A DNA stretch of 64,000 nt. It comes from Streptomyces sp. ISL-98. GTDB lineage: Bacteria > Actinomycetota > Actinomycetes > Streptomycetales > Streptomycetaceae. Each line of letters opens with the position of its first letter. Position 1 is the first letter of the stretch. Position numbers and translations under genes: made by a program. The notes under the pieces are model-generated. The model was not told the DNA's origin and did no database searches. It saw nothing but the letters and a program-made list of their open reading frames with translations. Below are positions 43,092 through 54,138 of the stretch, piece by piece. Location of the stretch: the NCBI RefSeq assembly GCF_018614055.1, contig NZ_JAGGPB010000001.1, forward strand, positions 124,001-188,000, given 5' to 3'.

Positions 43092-44753
43092 TCAGCGGCC
43101 GCGCAGCGTGCGGTATTTGGCGGCCAGCGTCGCGGTCGAGCTGTCCAGCTGCTCGCCGCCGGTGCCTTCCGTCAGTACCGGCTCGATCTTCTTCGCGAGG
43201 ACCTTGCCGAGCTCGACGCCCCACTGGTCGAACGAGTCGATGTTCCAGATGGCGCCCTGTACGAAGACCTTGTGCTCGTACAGCGCGATCAACTGACCGA
43301 GCACGGACGGGCTGAGCTCCTCGGCGAGAATCGTCGTGGTCGGCCGGTTGCCCAGGAAGGTCTTGTGCGTGACCAGCTCCTCGGCCACCCCTTCCGCCCG
43401 CACCTCGTCGGGCGTCTTGCCGAAGGCCAGCGCCTGCGTCTGGGCGAAGAAGTTCGCCATGAGCAGGTCGTGCTGGGCCTCCAGCCCGGGCGTCAGGTCG
43501 GCGACCGGCCTGGCGAAGCCGATGAAGTCCGCGGGGATGAACTTGGTGCCCTGGTGCAGCAACTGGTAGTACGCGTGCTGCCCGTTGGTGCCCGGCGTGC
43601 CCCACACGACCGGCCCCGTCTGCCAGTCGACCGGGTTGCCGTCGCGGTCCACGGACTTGCCGTTGGACTCCATGTCGAGCTGCTGGAGGTACGCCGTGAA
43701 CTTGCCGAGGTAGTGCGAGTACGGCAGGACCGCGTGCGACTGCGCGTCGAAGAACCCCCCGTACCAGACGCCCAGCAGCCCGAGGAGCAGCGGCGCGTTC
43801 CCCTCGGCCGGTGCGGTGCGGAAGTGCTCGTCGACGAGGTGGAAGCCGTCGAGCATCTCGCGGAAGCGGCCGGGGCCGATGGCGATCATCAGCGAGAGGC
43901 CGATGGCGGAGTCGTACGAGTAGCGCCCGCCGACCCAGTCCCAGAACTCGAACATGTTGGCCGTGTCGATGCCGAAATCGGCGACTTTTTCGGCATTCGT
44001 GGACAGCGCCACGAAGTGCTTGGCGACGGCGTCGCTGTCGGCCCGCAGGTTCGTCAGCAGCCAGTTGCGCGCGGACGTGGCGTTGGTGATGGTCTCGATC
44101 GTGGTGAAGGTCTTGGACGCGATGATGAACAGCGTCTCGGCCGGGTCCAAGTCCCGCACGGCCTCGTGCAGATCGGCCCCGTCGACGTTCGACACGAAGC
44201 GGACGGTGAGGTCGCGGTCGGTGAAGGAGCGCAGCGCCTCGTACGCCATGGCGGGTCCGAGGTCGGAGCCGCCGATGCCGATGTTCACGACGTTCTTGAT
44301 GCGCCGGCCGGTGTGGCCGGTCCACTCCCCCGACCTGACGCGGTCGGCGAAGGCGGCCATCTTGTCGAGCACGGCGTGCACGGCGGGGACGACATTCTCC
44401 CCGTCGACCTCGATCACGGCGTCGCGCGGCGCGCGCAGAGCGGTGTGCAGGACCGCCCGGTCCTCGGTGGTGTTGATCTTCTCGCCGCGGAACATGGCGT
44501 CCCGCAGCTCCGCGACCCCGGCCCCGGCGGCCAGCTCGCGCAGCAGCCTCAGCGTCTCGTCCGTCACCAGGTGCTTCGAGTAGTCGAGATAGAGGTCGCC
44601 GACCTTCAGGGTGTACTCGCTGCCACGCTCGGGACCGGCGGCGAACAGTTCTCGCAGATGCGTCTCGCCCAGCTGCTCACGGTGCTTGCCCAGTGCGGTC
44701 CACTCGGGCATCCGGTTGAGCCTGGTGCGGCTTTCTGCGTTCATCTCGGACAT
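43092..44753 (-). CDS. pgi: Glucose-6-phosphate isomerase
   Basis: 553 aa, full length. It interconverts glucose-6-P and fructose-6-P and so links the glycolytic and pentose phosphate genes in this window. Landmarks: [63 protein letters not shown] (the catalytic His) and a Lys near the C-terminus (EHKVFVQG). ATG 44753 is used; a second in-frame ATG at 44744 is possible. Confidence 0.95.
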   Translation of the reverse strand: MSEMNAESRTRLNRMPEWTALGKHREQLGETHLRELFAAGPERGSEYTLKVGDLYLDYSKHLVTDETLRLLRELAAGAGVAELRDAMFRGEKINTTEDRAVLHTALRAPRDAVIEVDGENVVPAVHAVLDKMAAFADRVRSGEWTGHTGRRIKNVVNIGIGGSDLGPAMAYEALRSFTDRDLTVRFVSNVDGADLHEAVRDLDPAETLFIIASKTFTTIETITNATSARNWLLTNLRADSDAVAKHFVALSTNAEKVADFGIDTANMFEFWDWVGGRYSYDSAIGLSLMIAIGPGRFREMLDGFHLVDEHFRTAPAEGNAPLLLGLLGVWYGGFFDAQSHAVLPYSHYLGKFTAYLQQLDMESNGKSVDRDGNPVDWQTGPVVWGTPGTNGQHAYYQLLHQGTKFIPADFIGFARPVADLTPGLEAQHDLLMANFFAQTQALAFGKTPDEVRAEGVAEELVTHKTFLGNRPTTTILAEELSPSVLGQLIALYEHKVFVQGAIWNIDSFDQWGVELGKVLAKKIEPVLTEGTGGEQLDSSTATLAAKYRTLRGR

Positions 44754-44830
44754 CAGCCCACTTCTTCTCGTACCTGCGTACTTGCCCTATGCCCCCTGGC
44801 ATCCCCAACCTAATTGATCTGAACGCGAAA

Positions 44831-44870
44831 GCGGTCCGGCCGGACGCCCTGAGGCGTCCGGCCGGACCGC
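44831..44870. terminator. Strong terminator after the RbpA-family gene
   Basis: A perfect 18-bp stem (GCGGTCCGGCCGGACGCC and its complement) with a CTGA loop, 5 bp past the stop of the leftward RbpA-family gene. Confidence 0.88.
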
Positions 44871-44875
44871 AATTC

Positions 44876-45211
44876 CTAGATCTCGCCGCGCAGTTTCGCG
44901 AGCGCCTCGGCGAGAATCGCCTCGCCGTCCGCGTCGCTGCGCCGTTCCCGTACGTACGCGAGGTGCGTCTTGTACGGCTCGGTGCGCGGCGGGTCCGGCG
45001 GATTGTCCCGGTCCTGGCCGGCCGGGAACCCGCAGCGCGGGCAGTCCCAGTTCTCCGGAACCTGTGCGTCGCTGGCGAAGCTCGGCTGCGTCTCGTGCCC
45101 GTTCGAGCACCAGAAGGAGATGCGGAGGCGGGGCGCGGACTCGCCACGCTCGGCCTCACCCATCGGCCCCGCTCCGACCCGGCTTCCCCGGATCGCGTTG
45201 CCACTTGCCAC
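44876..45211 (-). CDS. RNA polymerase-binding protein, RbpA family (paralogue type)
   Basis: 111 aa. The N-terminal IRGSRVG and acidic stretch match the RbpA tail and core. The core has a zinc site: Cys35, His39, Cys57 and Cys60 (FWCSNGHE ... WDCPRCG), as in zinc-binding RbpA. The C-terminal helix is THLAYVRERRSDADGEAILAEAL (sigma-interaction region R-E-R-R). RbpA binds RNA polymerase and primary sigma and stimulates initiation. The sequence between the Cys pairs and the sigma helix differs from the RbpA proteins I remember best, so it may be the second copy (RbpB-like). Confidence 0.8.
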   Translation of the reverse strand: MASGNAIRGSRVGAGPMGEAERGESAPRLRISFWCSNGHETQPSFASDAQVPENWDCPRCGFPAGQDRDNPPDPPRTEPYKTHLAYVRERRSDADGEAILAEALAKLRGEI

Positions 45212-45250
45212 GGTCGTAACTCCCTGCGTGATGGTGCTCGAAGATGCCCC

Positions 45251-45279
45251 AGTCTACGTAAGGCCCAACGCGCGTCCAG
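45251..45279 (-). promoter_or_regulatory. Possible promoter of the RbpA-family gene
   Basis: On the minus strand CTGGAC (plus 45274-45279), 17 bp, TAGACT (plus 45251-45256), 40 bp upstream of the ATG. The -10 is good; the -35 is moderate. Confidence 0.4.
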
Positions 45280-45321
45280 TGATTGGAGTTACACCCCATC
45301 CGAGAACGCGGAACGGATGAC

Positions 45322-45558
45322 TCAGCTGTCCAGCTTCATCAGCAACGCAAGAACGACAATGCACGCGAACCACAACAGACCGACTACCACCGTGATGCGG
45401 TCGAGGTTGCGCTCGGCGACCGAGGAACCACCGACGGACGACTGCATGCCACCGCCGAACATGTCGGAGAGACCACCGCCCTTCCCCTTGTGCATCAGAA
45501 CCAGCAGCATCAGCAGCGCGCTGAAGACGATCAGGGCGATCGAGAACCCCATAACCAC
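45322..45558 (-). CDS. secG: Preprotein translocase subunit SecG
   Basis: 78 aa, two membrane helices. The cytoplasmic loop LMHKGKGGGLSDMFGGG (landmarks G-K-G-G-G-L-S-D) is diagnostic. It supports SecYE-dependent export. GTG 45558 is about 11 nt after GAGGAAG; ATG 45552 is an alternative. It lies downstream of tpiA's hairpin. Confidence 0.93.
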   Translation of the reverse strand: MVMGFSIALIVFSALLMLLVLMHKGKGGGLSDMFGGGMQSSVGGSSVAERNLDRITVVVGLLWFACIVVLALLMKLDS

Positions 45559-45602
45559 GGCTGGACCAACTTCCTCGGACTTCGGACTTCGCGAACGGAC
45601 GA

Positions 45603-45642
45603 CGGGGGCCGGACGGCTGCTGCACAGCCACCACGGCCCCCG
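45603..45642. terminator. Hairpin after tpiA
   Basis: An outer 8-bp stem CGGGGGCC/GGCCCCCG and an inner GGCTG/CAGCC stem around CTGCA. It lies about 32 bp past the tpiA stop, on the path of leftward transcription from gap/pgk/tpiA toward secG. Confidence 0.6.
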
Positions 45643-45674
45643 CCAGGGTACGACGGATCGGCCCTACGGCCTAC

Positions 45675-46463
45675 TCACTGGTCGCGGAACCGGACGATCT
45701 TGACGAACTCGTCGGCGTCCAGCGCCGCGCCGCCCACCAGGGCGCCGTCGACGTCGGGCTGCGCCATGATCGCGGCGACGTTTCCGGCCTTGACCGAGCC
45801 GCCGTACTGGATGCGGACCTTGTCGGCCAGCTCCTGCGAGTACAGCTCCGCGAGACGGCCGCGGATCGCCCCGCAGACCTCCTGCGCGTCCTCGGGGGTG
45901 GCGACCTCGCCGGTGCCGATGGCCCACACCGGCTCGTACGCGATCACGATGGACTCGGCCTGCTCGGCCGGGATGTCCTTCAGGCCGCCGTCGAGCTGCG
46001 CGAGCGTGTACTCGACCTGATTGCCCGACTTGCGGATTTCGAGGCCCTCGCCGACGCACAGGATCGGGGTCAGGCCGTGCCGGTACGCGGCCTTCACCTT
46101 GGCGTTGCAGAGCTCGTCGGTCTCGTTGTGGTACTGCCGGCGCTCGGAGTGCCCGACGGCGACGTACGTGCACTTGAGCTTGGCCAGCATCGCGCCCGAG
46201 ATCTCGCCGGTGTACGCACCGGAGTCGTGCGCCGAGAGGTCCTGGGCGCCGTACTTGATCTTGAGCTTGTCGCCGTCGACCAGGGTCTGTACGGACCGCA
46301 GGTCGATGAAGGGCGGCAGGACCGCGACCTCGACCTCGTCGTAGTCCTTGTCGGCCAGCGCGAAGGCGAGCTTCTGGGTGTGGGCGATGGCCTCGAGGTG
46401 GTTGAGGTTCATCTTCCAGTTGCCCGCCATCAGCGGGGTGCGCCCTTGAGTAGGAGCAGTCAT
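45675..46463 (-). CDS. tpiA: Triosephosphate isomerase
   Basis: 262 aa. It interconverts dihydroxyacetone-P and glyceraldehyde-3-P. Landmarks: [12 protein letters not shown] (Lys of the active site), [14 protein letters not shown] (catalytic His), [15 protein letters not shown] (catalytic Glu, flexible loop) and [10 protein letters not shown]. It starts 6 bp after pgk. Confidence 0.96.
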   Translation of the reverse strand: MTAPTQGRTPLMAGNWKMNLNHLEAIAHTQKLAFALADKDYDEVEVAVLPPFIDLRSVQTLVDGDKLKIKYGAQDLSAHDSGAYTGEISGAMLAKLKCTYVAVGHSERRQYHNETDELCNAKVKAAYRHGLTPILCVGEGLEIRKSGNQVEYTLAQLDGGLKDIPAEQAESIVIAYEPVWAIGTGEVATPEDAQEVCGAIRGRLAELYSQELADKVRIQYGGSVKAGNVAAIMAQPDVDGALVGGAALDADEFVKIVRFRDQ

Positions 46464-46469
46464 TGCGGG

Positions 46470-47681
46470 TCAGTCCTCCAGTGCGGCGAGGCCGGGAAGC
46501 GTCTTGCCCTCGAGGTATTCGAGGCTGGCGCCGCCACCGGTCGAGATGTGGCCGAATGCGTTCTCGTCGAAGCCCAGGATGCGGACGGCAGCGGCGGAGT
46601 CGCCACCGCCGACCACCGTGAAGGCGGAGCTGTCGACGAGGGCCTGGGCAACCGCCTTGGTGCCCTCGGCGTAGTCGGGGTGCTCGAAGACGCCCATCGG
46701 ACCGTTCCAGAAGACGGTGGCCGCGTCGGCGAGCTTCGATGCGTACAGCTTGCGGGTCTCGGGACCGATGTCCAGACCCTCCTGGTCGGCCGGGATGGCG
46801 TCCGACGCGACGGTCGTCGGGTTGGCCGGGGCCTTCGTCTTCAGGTCCGGGAATTCCGCGGAGACCAGGACATCGACGGGGAGCACGAACTCCACGCCCT
46901 TCTCCTTGGCGCGCTTCAGGTATTCCAGGACCGTCGGGATCTGGTCCTTCTGGAGCAGCGAGATGCCGACCTCGTGGCCCTGGGCCTTGAGGAAGGTGTA
47001 CGCCATGCCGCCGCCGACCAGGATGCGGTCGGCCTTCTCCAGCAGGTGGTCGATCACGCCGAGCTTGTCGGAGACCTTGGCGCCGCCGAGGACCACGACG
47101 TACGGGCGCTCGACGTCCTCGGTGAGCTTCTTGAGGACGCCGACCTCGGTGGCGATGAGGCCGCCCGCGGCGTGCGGGAGGCGGGCCGGGAGGTCGAAGA
47201 CCGAGGCGTGCTTGCGGTGCACGGCGCCGAAGCCGTCGCCCACGTACACGTCGGCGAGCTCGGCCAGCTCGTCGGCGAACGCGCCGCGCTCGGCGTCGTC
47301 CTTCGAGGTCTCACCGGCGTTGAAGCGGAGGTTCTCGATGACGGCGACCTGGCCGTCATCGAGGCCCGCGACGACGGCCTTGGCGGACTCGCCGACCGTG
47401 TCGGTCGCGAAGGCGACCTCGGCCTTGAGGAGTTCACCGAGGCGCGCGGCGGCGGGGGCGAGGGAGAAGGCCGGGTCCGGGGCGCCCTTCGGGCGGCCCA
47501 GGTGCGAGGCGACGACGACCCGGGCGCCCGCGGCGGCGAGCTTCTCGATCGTCGGCTGGACGGCGCGGATGCGGCCGTCGTCGGTGATGGTGGTGCCTTC
47601 GAGCGGCACATTGAGGTCGGCGCGGACGAATACCCGCTTGCCCGCGACCCCTTCGGCGAGAAGTTCGTCGATCGTCTTCAT
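46470..47681 (-). CDS. pgk: Phosphoglycerate kinase
   Basis: 403 aa. It makes ATP from 1,3-bisphosphoglycerate. Landmarks: RADLNVPLEG, SHLGRPKGAPDP, NLRFNAGE and VVLGGAKVSDKLGV; the C-terminal nucleotide loop is GGGDSAAAV. It is co-transcribed with tpiA. The hairpin at 47716-47757 separates it from gap. Confidence 0.96.
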   Translation of the reverse strand: MKTIDELLAEGVAGKRVFVRADLNVPLEGTTITDDGRIRAVQPTIEKLAAAGARVVVASHLGRPKGAPDPAFSLAPAAARLGELLKAEVAFATDTVGESAKAVVAGLDDGQVAVIENLRFNAGETSKDDAERGAFADELAELADVYVGDGFGAVHRKHASVFDLPARLPHAAGGLIATEVGVLKKLTEDVERPYVVVLGGAKVSDKLGVIDHLLEKADRILVGGGMAYTFLKAQGHEVGISLLQKDQIPTVLEYLKRAKEKGVEFVLPVDVLVSAEFPDLKTKAPANPTTVASDAIPADQEGLDIGPETRKLYASKLADAATVFWNGPMGVFEHPDYAEGTKAVAQALVDSSAFTVVGGGDSAAAVRILGFDENAFGHISTGGGASLEYLEGKTLPGLAALED

Positions 47682-47715
47682 CTTTTTACTGGACTCCTTG
47701 GAGACAAAACACGTG

Positions 47716-47757
47716 ACAGGGCCCGGACAGCGCCGCGTTGCGCTGCCCGGACCCTGT
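47716..47757 (-). terminator. Terminator or attenuator between gap and pgk
   Basis: ACAGGG-CCCGGACAGCGC pairs with GCGCTGCCCGG-ACCCTGT around a 6-nt loop; the two non-complementary positions can form G-U pairs. It lies 30 bp past the gap stop and could set the gap to pgk-tpiA ratio. Confidence 0.65.
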
Positions 47758-47785
47758 GCTCACATCGAGGTGCCTGCCGTACGGA

Positions 47786-48865
<1,080 letters not shown>

Positions 48866-48989
48866 CTACCCCTCCGTGGACCTCGGGGTGACATCGAGAG
48901 GGCCGTGACGCGGTCCGGCGACCCCTACTCCCCAGTAGGAGTACGGGCCGCCGGGCCTCGGGGGCCTTGCCGGCTCCAGTCACTCAGAG

Positions 48990-51971
48990 TCAGCGCCGGA
49001 GCGAACTCAGCGCCTTCCCGATCAGTGCTGACCGGTCCCCGGCGCCGGGCACATGCTCCAGGCCGAAGCCGAACAGCACGGTGTCATGTGTCGTGACCGC
49101 CGCATAGGACTTGAACAGCTCACCCGACCGGGCCCAGTCGCCCCCGGCAGCGGGACTGCCCGCCGGTGCTCCCGGGACCGTCCAGGCCCCCAGCGAGGTC
49201 TCGAAGCCCTCGCTCTCCTTGTCGGCCCCGCCGACGGTCAGGCGCGCGTCGTCGACGAAGACGCCGCGGCCGCCGCTGCCCGGGTCGGTGATGGAGCTCA
49301 GCGACAGCTCGACCTTCTTGCCCGCGTAGGCGCTGAGGTCGAAGGAGACCTGCTTCCAGCCGCCGGAGGAGCCGGTGAAGCTGTTCCAGGCTCCGCTGGT
49401 GCCGGTCGCCCTGCAGCCGCCCGCCTCCAGGGTGAGGTAGTGCTTCAGGAAGGGGTGGCCATTGATGAAGTAGCCCTGGTCGCACTCGGCCGGAACGGCG
49501 GTCTTGGTGGCGCCGCCGGCCTCAGGAAGGGTGGTCCAGTCCTCGGCGCCCGTTGTATGGGCCTCCAGGACGGCGTGGTCGTAGGCGGTCTCGGTGTTCC
49601 AGTTGAGGGCGAGGCGCAGCTGCGGCTTGTCGGCCGCGCTCACGCCGGTGAGGTCGATGGTGCGGGTGAGGCGCTTCCAGTCGTTGTCCTCGTGCGAGGC
49701 AGCGCCCATCCAGTCCCCTGCGTACGGGGCGTACGGATTGATGACGCCGGTGTACCGGCCCGCCTGTGCGCTCCGGAACTGCGGGAACTGCGCGGGCGGC
49801 AGCGTGTCCGACGTGACGGTGTACGCCCCGGGCGCGTCCAGCGGGTTGCCGGGGGCGCCTGTCAAGGTGCTGTCCGCCCCCGCGAGCGGTCCGGTGCCGG
49901 TGAATCCGGTGGCGCCGGTCCCGTTCGTACGCCCGTAGGCGCCGAGGTAGTACTGGCTGAAGTCGTTGGTGGTGGCCGGTCCGACGACCGCGTTGCCGCC
50001 CGCCAGTTCACCGGCCTCGATCAGCTTTCCGCCCTCGTTGAGGAAGCCGCGTACGGCCAGCTGAGTGGGGCCTGTCGGCGCCTTGACGCCCGTGTAGTGG
50101 ACGGCCGTACGGAAGTGGGAGAGGACGCCGAGGGTGTGCGGGGCGCCCTGTGCGGCGACGTCCCAGACCGCTGCGGTACGGCCGTTCGCCTTGAGGGCGT
50201 CGACGTACGTCTGGGCGTGCTGGGCGGGTGCGCCCTCCTCGGCGATCACCAGGGTGTCGGCGCGGGGGCGCTCGGCGACGGTGTAGGTGAAGTGCTCGCT
50301 GGACGTGCGCTTGCCTGCCTTCGTACGGCCGCTGAACCAGACCTCGACCTTGTCGCCCGGATCGGCGCCCTCGACCTCGGCGCGGTACTCGGCGAACCAG
50401 AGGCTGTCTTCGCCGCCGTAGGTCTCGCCGCCCTTCCAGCGCTCCAGGTCCTCGTCGTGCGTACGGCCGCCGTTGATGCGGTAGTTGAGCTCCTTTCCGC
50501 GGACCGACTTGCGGGCCGTGACGGCGACGCTCTGGTCACCGCCGCGCGCGTAGGAGGTGGTGAAGGGGTCGACGGTGAAGTCGGGGGCGGCCATGCCGAC
50601 GGAGGACGACGGCTGGTCGGGGTGGGCGGCGGTCTCGGCGACGGAGAGCGCGAAGGGGATGTTCTTGGCGAACTCCGCCTGGATCAGCTTCTCGTCGTCG
50701 GGGAAGTTGAAGCCGGACTGACAGTCCTCGGGCTTCCACCGGTCGTCCGGGTCGATGTTCGACGCCGTCTGACAGGTGGTCATCTCCGGGGTGAACATCA
50801 TGGTGCCGTTGATGTTGGACGCGTGGCCGTCGGCCTCACCGTTGGTGGTGTAGAGCTCGGAGGAGACCTGGGGGTGATAGCCGGGGACCGCGGGGTTCTC
50901 GGGCGTACCGGCGAGGGCCTTGTAGAGCACGTCGTCGGGGGTGGGCGTCGCGACCTGCCAGCCCACGCCGTAGAGGATCAGCTCGGCGGCGGAGTGGTAG
51001 TTGATGCCGTATTCGAAGCCGATGCGCTTCTGGAAGCGGTCGAGGACCTGGGTTTCGGGCTCGGACATGGGGGAAGCGCCGCGGTAGGTGGCGCTGGCGG
51101 GGTTCGGGGACGAACCCTCGTTGTCGTAGCCCCACTTGTAGGCGAAGTTGCGGTTGAGGTCGACGCCGTCGCTCGGGGTGTACTTGCCGTCGGCGTCGAT
51201 GTCGCGCATGTTCTTGCGCCACAGGCGGTCGCCGGCCGGGTCGTGGGTCCAGTCGTAGCCGTCCGGGTTGGCGGAGAGCACGAACCACAGCTCGGTGGAG
51301 TCCACGATCTTCGTGATGCGGCGGTCCTTGCCGTACTGGTCCAGATAGTGGTGCATCAGCCGCCGGGTCATCTCGGGGGTGATCCACTCGCGGGCGTGCT
51401 GGTTGGACAGGTACAGCACGGAGGGCTTGGCGCCGTCCTTGGTCTTCCTGGCGCCCTTGGTGAGCTTCAGGGCGAGGATGTCCTTGCCCTGGAGGGTCTT
51501 GCCGATGGAGACGACCTTGGTGAGGCCGGGGTGCGCCTGGCCGGTCTTGACGATCTCCTCCTGGAGATTGCCCTTGCCTCTGTACGGGCGGTAGACGCCG
51601 TCGCCTGCGGCGGCGATGCGCGCCTCGGTCTTCGCCGAGACCTTGCGCTCCGTGACGTTCTTGACGCCCTTCTTCGCCAGGTCGGCGGCCTGGGCGTCGG
51701 TGAGGAAGAGCTCGACGCGCGCCGTGCCCTTCTCGGGGGCCCGCTCGCCCATTTCGTGGGCGTCCTGGCCGGCCGCGAGGAGCAGGGGTATCTGCTCCTT
51801 CGTGACATCGGCGTTGTAGACCTTGACTGCATCCGTGCCGGCTTCGGCCCCCTTCTCCGAATTGGCCGCTCCGGTCCCGCCCGCCCCCTCGGCCTGAGCC
51901 ACCGGTGCCACAGCCACGCCGCCGAGCAGCAATGCGCCCGCTGCGAGGATCGATCTCGCTCTGCGTCTCAT
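48990..51971 (-). CDS. Large secreted M14 zinc carboxypeptidase
   Basis: 993 aa, start ATG 51971 after AGGGGGG. A Sec signal (RRRARSILAAGALLLGGVAVAPVAQA) is followed by a prodomain. The M14 domain is at ~130-460: zinc ligands in SNQHAREWITPE (His, Glu) and INYHSAAE (His), and the substrate region in NPDGYDWTHDPAGDRLWRKN (split at D-P-A-G-D). DLNRNFAYKWG and the catalytic Glu in TPEMTTCQ complete it. The C-terminal ~500 residues look like beta-sandwich and immune-inhibitor-A-like modules (DNDWKRLTRTIDLTG, GVFVDDARLTVGG). It probably digests extracellular peptides. Confidence 0.9.
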   Translation of the reverse strand: MRRRARSILAAGALLLGGVAVAPVAQAEGAGGTGAANSEKGAEAGTDAVKVYNADVTKEQIPLLLAAGQDAHEMGERAPEKGTARVELFLTDAQAADLAKKGVKNVTERKVSAKTEARIAAAGDGVYRPYRGKGNLQEEIVKTGQAHPGLTKVVSIGKTLQGKDILALKLTKGARKTKDGAKPSVLYLSNQHAREWITPEMTRRLMHHYLDQYGKDRRITKIVDSTELWFVLSANPDGYDWTHDPAGDRLWRKNMRDIDADGKYTPSDGVDLNRNFAYKWGYDNEGSSPNPASATYRGASPMSEPETQVLDRFQKRIGFEYGINYHSAAELILYGVGWQVATPTPDDVLYKALAGTPENPAVPGYHPQVSSELYTTNGEADGHASNINGTMMFTPEMTTCQTASNIDPDDRWKPEDCQSGFNFPDDEKLIQAEFAKNIPFALSVAETAAHPDQPSSSVGMAAPDFTVDPFTTSYARGGDQSVAVTARKSVRGKELNYRINGGRTHDEDLERWKGGETYGGEDSLWFAEYRAEVEGADPGDKVEVWFSGRTKAGKRTSSEHFTYTVAERPRADTLVIAEEGAPAQHAQTYVDALKANGRTAAVWDVAAQGAPHTLGVLSHFRTAVHYTGVKAPTGPTQLAVRGFLNEGGKLIEAGELAGGNAVVGPATTNDFSQYYLGAYGRTNGTGATGFTGTGPLAGADSTLTGAPGNPLDAPGAYTVTSDTLPPAQFPQFRSAQAGRYTGVINPYAPYAGDWMGAASHEDNDWKRLTRTIDLTGVSAADKPQLRLALNWNTETAYDHAVLEAHTTGAEDWTTLPEAGGATKTAVPAECDQGYFINGHPFLKHYLTLEAGGCRATGTSGAWNSFTGSSGGWKQVSFDLSAYAGKKVELSLSSITDPGSGGRGVFVDDARLTVGGADKESEGFETSLGAWTVPGAPAGSPAAGGDWARSGELFKSYAAVTTHDTVLFGFGLEHVPGAGDRSALIGKALSSLRR

Positions 51972-52061
51972 GAGCCCCCCTTGCTGTTGTCTGCCACGTA
52001 AGTGAACAGACGCCAGGCTCATGACAGTTCATGGTCATGTCAATAGCACGTGAGGGGTACG

Positions 52062-52101
52062 AAAAACCGCCGCCGACGTCCCAAAGGGACGCCGACGACG
52101 G
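52062..52101 (-). terminator. Rho-independent terminator of the uvrC-rapZ-yvcK-whiA operon
   Basis: On the minus strand a 16-bp stem with three G-U pairs (CCGTCGTCGGCGTCCC / GGGACGTCGGCGGCGG, loop TTT) is followed by TTTTT. It lies 23 bp after the whiA stop and is one of the few canonical U-tract terminators in the window. Confidence 0.85.
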
Positions 52102-52123
52102 CACGTTGAGCGAGCGAGCGGAC

Positions 52124-53113
52124 TCAGCCGACCAGGCCGTCCGCCATTTCCTCGGTGATGGTGGACTCCGTACCGGGAATGCCCAGGTCCTGCGCCCGCT
52201 TGTCGGCCATCGCCAGCAGACGGCGGATACGGCCCGCGACCGCGTCCTTCGTCAGCGGCGGGTCGGCCAGCGCGCCCAGCTCCTCCAGCGAGGCCTGCTT
52301 GTGGTCCATGCGCAGGCGGCCGGCGGCGGCTAGGTGCTCGGGCACCTCCTCGCCGAGGATCTCCAGCGCGCGGCCCACCCGGGCGCCCGCGGCGACCGCG
52401 GCCCGTGCGGAGCGGCGCAGGTTCGCGTCGTCGAAGTTGGCCAGGCGGTTGGCGGTGGCACGGACCTCACGGCGCATCCGCCGCTCCTCCCAGGCCAGTA
52501 CGGACTCGTGCGCGCCGAGGCGGGTCAGCAGGGCGCCGATCGCGTCCCCGTCCCGTACGACGACACGGTCCACGCCCCGGACCTCGCGCGCCTTGGCCCC
52601 GATGGAGAGCCTGCGGGCGGCGCCGACCAGGGCGAGGGCGGCCTCGGGGCCCGGGCAGGTCACCTCCAGCGAGGACGAGCGGCCCGGCTCGGTGAGCGAG
52701 CCGTGCGCGAGGAACGCACCGCGCCAGGCGGCCTCGGCGTCACATGTGGCGCCGGAGACGACCTGCGGGGGCAGACCGCGGATGGGCCGGCCCCGGCCGT
52801 CGACCAGGCCGGTCTGGCGCGCGAGCTGGTCGCCGCCCGCCACCACCCGTACGAGGTAACGGGAGCCGCGGCGCAGCCCGCTCGGTGCCATCACCACCAG
52901 CTCGGAATGGTGTCCGAAGATTTCGAGAATGTCCTTCTTGAGCCTGCGCGCCGCGAAGCTCACATCCAGCTCCGCCTCGATCACAATCCGGCCGCTCACC
53001 AGGTGCAGCCCGCCCGCAAACCGAAGAATCGCCGAGACCTCCGCCTTCCTGCAGCAGGTCCGGGTGACGGGGAGCCGGGAGATTTCGTCCTTCACCGCTG
53101 CCGTCATCGCCAT
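52124..53113 (-). CDS. whiA: Sporulation transcription factor WhiA
   Basis: 329 aa. The N-terminal two-thirds is a degenerate LAGLIDADG homing-endonuclease fold ([22 protein letters not shown]). The C-terminal helix-turn-helix contains [28 protein letters not shown] (landmarks L-T-K-D-A-V-A-G-R). WhiA works with WhiB to start sporulation septation in Streptomyces. ATG 53113 ([12 protein letters not shown]) overlaps the yvcK stop; ATG 53107 would give an exact ATGA junction. Confidence 0.96.
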   Translation of the reverse strand: MAMTAAVKDEISRLPVTRTCCRKAEVSAILRFAGGLHLVSGRIVIEAELDVSFAARRLKKDILEIFGHHSELVVMAPSGLRRGSRYLVRVVAGGDQLARQTGLVDGRGRPIRGLPPQVVSGATCDAEAAWRGAFLAHGSLTEPGRSSSLEVTCPGPEAALALVGAARRLSIGAKAREVRGVDRVVVRDGDAIGALLTRLGAHESVLAWEERRMRREVRATANRLANFDDANLRRSARAAVAAGARVGRALEILGEEVPEHLAAAGRLRMDHKQASLEELGALADPPLTKDAVAGRIRRLLAMADKRAQDLGIPGTESTITEEMADGLVG

Positions 53114-54138
53114 GGGCCGATCCTTCCATGCATCCGAAAAATACGGTCGTACGCGGCGGCCAACAGCTCCGGGTCGTGCTTCGGAGAGCCATCGGGCGCG
53201 GCGACCGGCGCCAGCTCGACCGCGGCACCGAGCCGCTTGGCGGCATCGGCGAGGGACTCGCGGTCGGGCACGGCGGCCTTGTCGGCCAGCACCACGTCCA
53301 GGGCGAGTTTAGGGGCGTGTCGTCCCAAAACCTCCAAATGACGCTGCGGAGAGAAGCCATCGGTTTCTCCGGGTTGCGGCGCGAGGTTGAGGGACAGGAC
53401 CCGGCGGGCCTTCGTCTCGATGAGCGCGTCGAGCAGCTCGGGCACGAGGAGGTGCGGGATCACGGAGGAGAACCAGGAGCCGGGACCGAGCACCACCCAG
53501 TCCGCGTCGAGGACCGCCGCGACGGCCTCGGGGACCGCCGGCGGGTCGTGCGGGACGAGGTGCACCGACTGCACCTCGCCCGGGGTGAGCGCCACGGTCG
53601 CCTGGCCCCGGACCGTGTCGACGTGGTCCGGGCGCTTGGGGTCGTGCCCGCGTACGAGCGCCTGGAGCTCCAGCGGCACGGCGGACATGGGCAGCACCCG
53701 GCCGTGCGCGCCGAGCAGCTTGCCGACCAGGTCGAGGGCCTGCACATGGTCGCCGAGCTGCTCCCACAGGGCGACGATCAGCAGATTACCCACGGCATGG
53801 TCGTGCAGGTCGCCGCGGCTGGAGAAGCGGTGCTGGATGACGCGGGACCAGGTCTGGCCCCAGTCGTCGTCGCCGCAGAGCGCGGCGAGCGCCTTGCGGA
53901 GATCACCGGGCGGCAGCACGCCGAGCTCGTCGCGCAGCCGTCCGCTGGAGCCGCCGTCGTCGGCAACCGTGACCACGGCGGTCAGGTCGCCGGTGATCCG
54001 GCGCAGCGCGGTCAGCGACGCGGACAGGCCCATGCCGCCGCCGAGGGCGACGACCTTGGGCTGGGCGCCCCGTTTGCGGAACGGCCGCGTGGGGTCGCTG
54101 CCGCGCAGCCGCCGCAGGCGGAGATTGCGTCCGGTCAC
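53104..54138 (-). CDS. yvcK: YvcK/CofD-like gluconeogenesis and morphology factor
   Basis: 344 aa. GTG start overlapping rapZ (GTGA). The nucleotide-sugar site includes [14 protein letters not shown] and [34 protein letters not shown] is further on. YvcK binds UDP-sugars and affects cell shape and carbon use in Bacillus and mycobacteria. Its position between rapZ and whiA is conserved across Gram-positives. Confidence 0.94.
   Translation of the reverse strand: MTGRNLRLRRLRGSDPTRPFRKRGAQPKVVALGGGMGLSASLTALRRITGDLTAVVTVADDGGSSGRLRDELGVLPPGDLRKALAALCGDDDWGQTWSRVIQHRFSSRGDLHDHAVGNLLIVALWEQLGDHVQALDLVGKLLGAHGRVLPMSAVPLELQALVRGHDPKRPDHVDTVRGQATVALTPGEVQSVHLVPHDPPAVPEAVAAVLDADWVVLGPGSWFSSVIPHLLVPELLDALIETKARRVLSLNLAPQPGETDGFSPQRHLEVLGRHAPKLALDVVLADKAAVPDRESLADAAKRLGAAVELAPVAAPDGSPKHDPELLAAAYDRIFRMHGRIGPWR

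Noticed and set aside
40938-44813. A ~1290-codon open frame opposite pgi and the PH-like genes
   Set aside because: It is antisense to well-supported genes; its composition is low-complexity Arg/Asp/Gly with no domain.
49053-52001. A ~980-codon open frame opposite the M14 carboxypeptidase
   Set aside because: It is the mirror image of the codon bias of the real gene on the minus strand.
53300-53325. GGGGCGTGTCGTCCC inside yvcK, similar to mobile-element termini
   Set aside because: It encodes conserved YvcK residues in the correct frame and has no partner repeat.
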